Origin: Scedosporium boydii
Lineage: Eukaryota > Ascomycota > Sordariomycetes > Microascales > Microascaceae
Direction of reading: 5' to 3'
Assembly (NCBI GenBank): GCA_002221725.1
Contig: NJFT01000131.1
Location: forward strand, 47,583 to 111,582
DNA length: 64,000 bases
A program made the translations under genes and the position numbers. The stretch's first letter is position 1. The number at the start of each line of letters is the position of its first letter. A model generated the notes under the pieces. It worked only from the letters and a program-made list of their open reading frames with translations. It ran no database searches and had not been told where the DNA came from. This document shows positions 57,397 through 64,000 of the stretch, piece after piece.

Positions 57397-58962
57397 GGAG
57401 GGTTTGGGCAGGTCGGGTGGGTTCGCCGGCTTCTGAGGACTAGCATCTCGATGTTGCTTGCCCGAGGCTCATACACCACGACATCGGAAAGGAAGAATTT
57501 TGGGCGGAAAGTTACGGCACCGCTTCGCCCATAATTTCGCAAGGTTGGACTCTTTGAAGAGGGATATAAAATCGGTTGTTTTCAGCTGGATTCTGGAGTC
57601 CATGCGGACATAGGAGGGAACCTTTTTGCCCTCTATATATTGACAGGAATATCTTCTTAAGGAGCTTCCAATTTCATATCCCCGCTTGAGGTGGGCAGTC
57701 CTCCCACAATCTCAAGATCCATGGCTTCTTGATGATCGACATGAAGGGCTCGCCCAAACAGCGACCAGTTCCAGAGCTCTCGCGCCGATAGCTTCACATC
57801 GTCATCGTACCTTCCATCCACTAATCTAGATGGCGCAAGTGACAAGTGACAAATAAGTTGACGCGACCTAATTTGCGGAATAGGATCGTGCATACTGTGC
57901 GGATTGATGACACTTGACTGGGCTCATCTGTGATATCGGTTGAAAATACCTAATAGCTCATAGCATCATAGAGAGAATTCTTGTATCGGGGTCTGTGCAC
58001 CGCTGCGGACACAGTGTATAAGAAACTGATGATCATTCTTGATACTGTGGGGTGATGCAGGGTCCAGGAGGCCAAGTCCAAGTAAAGGTACTTTAGACAA
58101 TCACACTCCGAGGTACTTGTCTTGCCCCTGTTGTGTTACAATCTTACTCTAGCTACCTGCTAAGAAGTACAGGGAATTAGCGCTTGGAGACTGCTTAACA
58201 GTGTCTTTTGGTCGCTGCTCCCAAATTAGCACGCTAACCATTGCCTCTGTCGTTCCTCCCCAAGCAGGAAGCCAACTAGAACTCCTTGGTGGTTGTACCT
58301 GTGGCTGCAAGTGGAAGGAGCAAGACATGAGTTGAGTGATCCCCAAAACCTCCTGCTCTAGCCTCAATTTTTCGATTCTTCACCGTATACGAGCTCGACC
58401 AGTACACTCGGGGGCGAAGAATACGACCGAAAGACAAAGCCATCGCGAGTGACAACGAGGGACCAGAATAGAGAAAAGCAACAATCGATTCCTTCCGACC
58501 AGTGGCCCCCCCTTTGCGACGTTATATTCATCTGATGTCGGTGATTTATGTACGATTTGACACGAGACGAGCCGACGACGACGACGACGACTGCGAACAT
58601 CGAAGCGACGATTGATTTTTCCTTGTCAAGAGATTGTATACTAGTCTTTTTCTGTTTCACTTCTACTCTTCAACTGCTTTTCTTGAACCCAAGGTTTCTT
58701 TGCTTTATTCCGGCACGATCATAGGCTTAACGACTTTGCTTCGATCGCCTCGCATGACGACGCCTAGTTATCCAAACCCCAACGACCCGAACTTCACTCT
58801 GCATAGACGACGCCCACACTACATATTGCATCTCGTCCCACGAGCGCACCTTTTCCGACCCGATATTTCTACCGGCGCCGTTTCCTGAACGATACTCCCA
58901 CGCTTTGCCCCGAAGTGACATATCCGGAGTAGAGTTGCGGACTCGGTGGTTTTTGCAGAGGC
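57397..58962. other. Intergenic region and long leader of the kinase gene
   Basis: The last part (about 58560-58962) is pyrimidine- and ACG-rich and probably transcribed as the kinase leader. It contains an ATG at 58755 that opens a 44-codon frame ending at 58888, which could act as an upstream ORF. A minus-strand frame at 57657-57893 has no homology. Confidence 0.35.
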
Positions 58963-61900
58963 ATGCAACCAGCAAGGGGGAGACCAGAGGCTTCGGGACG
59001 AAAGGCCAAGGTTCGTTTTGTTTCTGGGACTCGGATGATCTGAACGGGTCTCTGTTGGGAGTGCTCCAGAAGCATTGCTAACTGTTGAGCTTGAAGCTTG
59101 CGCATTCGTACCAAGAACTCCTCGAGTATGTCTCTCTCCTTACCCTCTCAGCTTGCGGAGCCTTGAGAGCTTTCAACATCGTGCTAGCTTAGCACTACAC
59201 GAAACTGCCACAGGAGGATTCCCCCGGGGGAAATCGGAAGATGCTAACGGCGTTGTGTTGTAGTGAATTCTCGACAAAAGATCTCAAGTCGGTCGGCAAC
59301 TATACTCTTGGGCGACTGATCGGAAAAGGATCCTTCGGAAAGGTCTACCTCGCTAACCATAAACTCACCAATGGCTCCAAGGTAAGGCCAAAACCCAATA
59401 GGCATTGCCCGCATTGAGATACTGATCATGTTTCCCCCCCCCCCAGGTCGTCCTCAAGTCGGCCAACAAGAGCGACTCGAATCTCGCGCGTGAAATCCAC
59501 CATCACCGACAATTCGTTCACCCTCATATTGCGAGATTATACGAAGTAATAGTAACAGAATCTTTGGTGTGGATGGTGTTGGAATACTGCCCAGGTATTG
59601 CAGACCCGTCTCAGCTCTCATGAGTCGCGGATGCTGACCCCGCCCAGGCGACGAACTATACAACTACCTTCTCAAACATGGCCCTCTTCCGGTACCGAAG
59701 GTCCAACGTATCTTCGCCCAACTCGTGGGCGCTGTCTCCTACGTTCACATGCAGTCATGCGTCCACCGCGACCTCAAGCTCGAAAACATCCTCTTCGACA
59801 AGAACGAAAACGTAAAGCTTGTCGACTTTGGCTTCACGCGCGAATACGAGGGCAGGGCGAATCATTTGCAGACGTTTTGCGGCACGATATGCTACTCGGC
59901 ACCGGAGATGCTCAAGGGAGAAAAGTATGCTGGTGAAAAGGTTGATGTATGGAGTTTAGGTGTTATTCTGTACGCGCTCCTATGCGGCGAGCTGCCTTTC
60001 GATGACGACGACGATAACGTAACGAGGACGAAGATTCTGACCGAGGAACCGAAATACCCCGACCACCTCCCACCCGATGCCCTTTCTCTAATTAAGGTAC
60101 TCCTCTCTAAACGACCACTCCTGCGCCCATCGCTATCCGAAGTGCTGAACCACCCCTTTCTCTCTGAACATGCCCCAAATCAGCAGGCTATTCTCAAACT
60201 CCAACAACCGGCACCGTTCTCGACCGCCCTTGAAAAGGAGGTCCTACAGCGGATGCGAAGCGCCGGGGTGGATATCGACTCCGTTATCGAGAGTGTGCTC
60301 GCGCAAAGATGCGATGTGCTAGCAGGATGGTGGACTCTGCTGCTCGAAAAAGAGGAGCGTAAGGCGAGGCGGAGAGAGAGGAAGCGGAAGGAGAAGGAGG
60401 CGGAGTTGCGCAGTTTGCGGCGCTTATCGGCAGCGTCGAGCAGGCTGGAACGCATGACCCCTGTGCTCCACGACGTGCGCGAGGAGGGAACTGTTGGTAA
60501 TTACGTGCGGGTGGGCGATCCACCTAGGACGCGGGGGAGGAGCGAGAGGCGTAGCGCGCACTACTCCGACTACCGCGTGCCCGATTTGCCGCAGCTTGCT
60601 GAGGCTGGTAGTGACAGCAAGGTCGGCAGCCAGTCGGAAGGGGAGGTGCCGCCGCCGCCTATAGATAAGGATTCGATCCGGTCCGCAAGCACTTCGAGGA
60701 CTCGCCGGCCTATACCGCCGCCCAAGGAAGGGATCCTGAGAAGTGCGAGATCCAGGGGCTCCACGCTACACCTCGTAACGACGTCAGAACACCTACACCA
60801 GATGCAGGGCGGCTCAGACGCCGCGCGGCCACCGCAAAAAGTGCGCAAACGACCGTCGCAGGCGATACTCGCCACGTGGAAGAACTGGACCCATTGGATC
60901 TTCGAAAACACTCGGCGAAGCAAGTCGCATATCCGAAAGGGCAGCCTCTCAACGCCGGACCTGCGCAAGAACGGCAAGGCTGGCAGCCGCAAAGGGGGTT
61001 CGGAGACATCGAGCCCGAGGCCCCAGACGGGGAAATATTCTCACAGCAACGCCAGCGTCAGTCCCAACCCCGCCACGAGCGTGCTGCCGCCGGGACTGGT
61101 CGCCAACGGGCAGCTGCCGAAAATAAATCCTACGCTGCCCATCTCCAGCGCCATGGTCAGTCCGACATCTCTGGGGATTCCGTCGCCGCCTCCTAGTGCG
61201 AGGGTGCCTTCGTCGCAGAGTTACAAGCGGCAGTCGTTGTCTCCGTCTCCCCTGACCCCCCGATCGGCCATGCGACGATCCTCGACAGGGCTGAGAGGTA
61301 GGAAGTCAACGTCGTCGTCCGTCTCGTCGATTCGCTCGATCCACCACCACCACCATTCTCACTCCAAGGCGTCATCCACGAGTTCCAACGGATCCATCTC
61401 GACAACCATGTCCAAATCGACGCTTCACCACCGCGGCACCTCACCCCACCACAGCGTCAAGGTCCTGCCCGCCACGCCGACGCACAACTCCATCCCATCC
61501 AACATCCGGCTTGTGCGCGGCAGCGGATCGCCCGCGCCGCTAAGGATATTCAACGAGGGGATGCCACCGAGCGGCGGCGGGATGCAGACCCCCGGATCGC
61601 CGAACCCATTCGGTGCCGGTGGGGTGATGTTTGCCAAGCGGAAGAGGAACCTATTCAAGGGTCCCATGCTGAATATGAGTAGCGGTCCGGTGGGCGGACC
61701 ACCCCTATCCAGAGGGAGCGGATCGGGAAGTCATTCGAGGAGTGCGAGCGCTTCGGGCTTGGGGCGGAGATCTGGCGAGATTACCATTCAGGAGGTTGAT
61801 GAGGATGACGAGGAGGAGAGGGATCTAGAGGAGGAAGTAGAGGAGGTGGATGTTTTTAGTCCAGTGATTCGGGGTCCTGGTGAGAAGATTGAAGAGCATA

Positions 61901-61995
61901 TCTTTGATGATGGGGTGCCGGTGCCAGACATCATTAGAGGGGGGACCCTTGCGCCGGCGCCGAAGATTACGGGGTTGGCAACTCCAAAGGAGTAG
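58963..61995 (+). CDS. CAMK-type serine/threonine protein kinase (CAMKL, Kin4/Snf1-like)
   Basis: Five exons (58963-59010, 59097-59125, 59264-59381, 59447-59594, 59648-61995) give 896 residues; the first two are the least certain. The kinase domain begins near residue 37 (VGNYTLGRLIGKGSFGKVYL). It has the Lys of VVLKSANK, the catalytic loop HRDLKLEN (about 154-161), DFG (174-176), an activation loop with LQTFCGTICYSAPEM, and DVWSLGVILYALLCGELPF. It ends near FLSEHAP. About 580 residues follow: a basic helix (EKEERKARRRERKRKEKEAE), then Ser/Pro-rich, His-rich and finally acidic low-complexity segments (EDDEEERDLEEEVEEVD). The domain resembles CAMKL kinases; related fungal kinases are often labelled Kin4-like or Ppk-type. 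The target is not predictable. Exon 3 is preceded by a CTAAC branch site. Confidence 0.88.
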
Positions 61996-62458
61996 TGTGG
62001 GCCTCTCTCGGGGAGAAGAAGTCTCCGACAGGCGAAGTGCGAGGATAAGAAGAGAAGGGCCTGAGAGGCATTAATGGTCGTATGACGGGACAGCAAACTT
62101 TGGACTTGGGTAATGGGCTGGAGGAACACATCCTCGATGAAACTTGGCCTTTTTTTTCCTTTCTTTTCTTTTCGCGACTAATGAGAGAGCAAGCAGCGCG
62201 CTTGCGGCAGACGAAGGCATTTATGGATGGCGATTATTTTCTTCTTTCTTGGGATATTCAATTTTTGGGTCCCCTTCCTTGTTTTTATCTATGTCCTGCT
62301 TTCCTTTTTTTCGTTGCTGTAGGGATTTCCTATCCCTAGCAGCTGTATCATATACCGAGATACCACCGTTTTTACTCCCAACCTATCCATTTTATTCTAA
62401 TTCCCTTTGACCAAAGACTCCTTTTTCAAACCTCTCCCCCGGATTGCCCGTCTCCATG
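61996..62458. other. Intergenic region between convergent genes
   Basis: Lies between the 3' ends of the kinase (+) and GGTase I beta (-) genes. T-rich tracts occur at 62140-62170 and 62270-62320. No gene is supported. Confidence 0.45.
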
Positions 62459-64000
62459 TCACCGCCTAATCAGACCCTCCCGGGCCTTCTCAATCTTCCT
62501 CACCGTATCCAAACTAGCGCAAAGCTCAGCATCAAACTCTTTCAGCTGCCGATCCTCGGGAGGGGACTCGTCGAGGACGGCGAGGGCGGCTAGACCCAGG
62601 TAGGCGTGGTAGACGTCGGGAGGACCGCCGGGGTACTTTGAGAAGCCGCCGATGATGTGCTGGGTTTTGGAGGTTATGAAGCGGCGGGAGGCGGGTTTGT
62701 TGACTAGGTCGAGGTGGCCGAGGATCTTTGAGGGGGGGTAGGGTTTTAGTTTGTGATGGAAGGGAAGAACAAAACGAGTTTTGGGGGGGAACAGTCATAC
62801 CTGGAGAGTGCCGCCTACCCACCAGCAGTAGCAGGTATCCGCGTTCTTGTTCCATCGGCCGTTGTAACCAACGCAAAGCTCATCACCGCAAGGCGCGGAA
62901 CCAGGCCGTCCATCAATGTAATTCCCCGTCTCCGGGTCCTCTTCCTCGTCGTCAGAAGAAGCGGAGGGAGCCTCAATGTAGGCGAATTGGCGACACGCGA
63001 GAAACTTGACGAGGGAGGGCATGTTGGGGATCCCGGCGTGGAGCGCGGGCCGCGGCCGGGTGGAGCTCTCAGCTAGCGGGCGCTCGAGGAGGGAGAGGGC
63101 GGCGACGCCGCAGTAGGCATAGCCGGCTATTTTTTTAAAACTTCAGGATCTAAGGAAGGGGAATAAGAATTGAGTAAGGGGGGAACGCACCGTGGGATTC
63201 GTGCTGGGAGCTTTCTGCCATGCCGCCATCGTACGTCTTTTTTAAAGTCAGAATATACCGATCACACAGTATTTAAAGTCTACGAGAAGGCCGAGAGAAA
63301 ATGAAATATGAAGATAAAAAAAAAAATAAATAAAATAAATGACAAAAAAAAAAAAAAAATGAAAAGAAACTGACCTGGGCCTGCCGCACATGCCTAATAA
63401 GCCCCTCAACATCAATATCCTCCACCCACTCCTCATCCCCCTCCTCCACGTCCCCCCTCAAGCACCACCTTATGCTCGCCGCGAGGTAACAGCACCGCAT
63501 ATCCCTCCCGCCCTGGACCCTCCCCTCGGAATCCACCACCTCCCCGAAGCTCCCGTCGTCGCGCTGCAGCCTCCTGAGCCAGCTTAGGGTAGCCTTGCGA
63601 TCGACGTGGGCGAAGGCGGCGCGCGCAGATTCGTCGTCTTCGGCGGCGAGGGCGAGGAGGAGGAGGGCGAAGGATGTGGCTGCTAGGTTTGCGTCGTGGG
63701 CGTGCGGGTGGTGGCGATTGTGATGATGGTGATGGGGATTACTACTGCTGCCGCCTCCTCCGAATTGTCCTAATCCCCCGCCTTTGAGACCGAGATAAAA
63801 GGGGCTGGGGAGGAGGTGGTTTGGGGAGCCGACGAGGCCGCCGGCTGGGTGGCGGAGGGAGAGGACGAAGGAGCGGATGGATTTGCGGTCGGCGGGGGTG
63901 AGGAGGGGGGGATTGGTGCTGGGGGAAGTGGAGGAGGGACCGGATAACAGGTCGAGGGCGGAGATGATGAAGAAGGTTAGGGTGAGGCGGATGGAGTCTT
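62459..64000 (-). CDS. CDC43: Geranylgeranyltransferase type I beta subunit, 5' end outside the window
   Basis: Four exons lie in the window: 64000-63375 (incomplete), 63236-63191, 63126-62801 and 62725-62459. The chain reads from RLTLTFFIISALDLL through the prenyltransferase repeats SWLRRLQRDDGSFGEV, TYDGGMAESSQHESH, GYAYCGVAALSLL and VGYNGRWNKNADTCYCWW. The zinc ligands are present: Asp and Cys in NADTCYC, and His in DVYHAYLGLAAL. The C-terminal end is VRKIEKAREGLIRR. The enzyme attaches geranylgeranyl to CaaL proteins such as Rho1 and Cdc42. Type I is favoured over farnesyltransferase and Rab GGTase by the helical-repeat variants and the compact tail. An insertion rich in Gly, Asn and His (about 63690-63770) and an acidic one (SSDDEEEDPETG) are additions. 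Intron 63237-63374 is unusually rich in T on the coding strand. Confidence 0.92.

Overview
The window is nuclear DNA of a filamentous ascomycete (Pezizomycotina). The evidence is short GT-AG introns of roughly 45-140 nt in nearly every gene, intron branch sites of the CTAAC/CTGAC type, and homologues that are typical of or restricted to these fungi: a cAMP-receptor-like GPCR, a Dal5-type MFS permease, an NDUFB8-type complex I subunit, a DUF6914-like protein and a STAND N-terminal-domain protein. The order cannot be fixed by eye; Sordariomycetes or Leotiomycetes seem most likely. All coordinates of split genes are genomic spans; exon limits were worked out by hand from splice consensus and reading phase.

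Layout. 1.6-6.3 kb: DUF6914-like protein (+), 20S proteasome beta-1 subunit (-), Erv2-type sulfhydryl oxidase (-). 7.2-12 kb: a disrupted C2H2 zinc-finger gene, a small unknown protein, two 15-bp-period repeat arrays, a further small protein, a 44-bp near-perfect palindrome and a 20-bp minisatellite. 12.4-19.2 kb: GPCR (-) and MFS permease (-). 19.2-29.5 kb: about 10 kb with no supportable gene. 29.5-38.6 kb: SCOC/Slo1-like coiled-coil protein (+), SWR1 ATPase (-) and, divergently, NDUFB8/ASHI (+). 39.7-41.7 kb: an unknown fungal protein with an ordered N-terminus and a disordered tail. 42.4-45.7 kb: a tRNA-like Pol III-type element, a disrupted STAND-N/ubiquitin-like gene and a short TPR protein resembling Cyc8/Ssn6. 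45.9-53.9 kb: secreted M20 peptidase (+), methylthioribose-1-phosphate isomerase (-) and, divergently, TRAPPC10/Trs130 (+). 54.6-57.4 kb: a long fungal protein of unknown function carrying two single-nucleotide frame breaks. 59-62 kb: CAMK-type kinase (+). 62.5 kb to the window end: geranylgeranyltransferase I beta subunit (-), 5' end outside the window.

The core genes (proteasome, TRAPP, SWR1, complex I, MRI1, Cdc43, Erv2) read through cleanly over many kilobases. Frame breaks and in-frame stops are confined to three accessory-type genes (zinc finger, STAND-N/ubiquitin-like, 54.6 kb unknown). This pattern argues for decay of dispensable genes more than for general sequence error, although two of the breaks lie in T runs. 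The core genes act in separate pathways; I see no biosynthetic cluster. Salient observations are a 15-nt microexon that carries the autocatalytic Gly-Thr junction of the proteasome subunit, a predicted GC-AG intron, and the accessory cluster at 42-46 kb.
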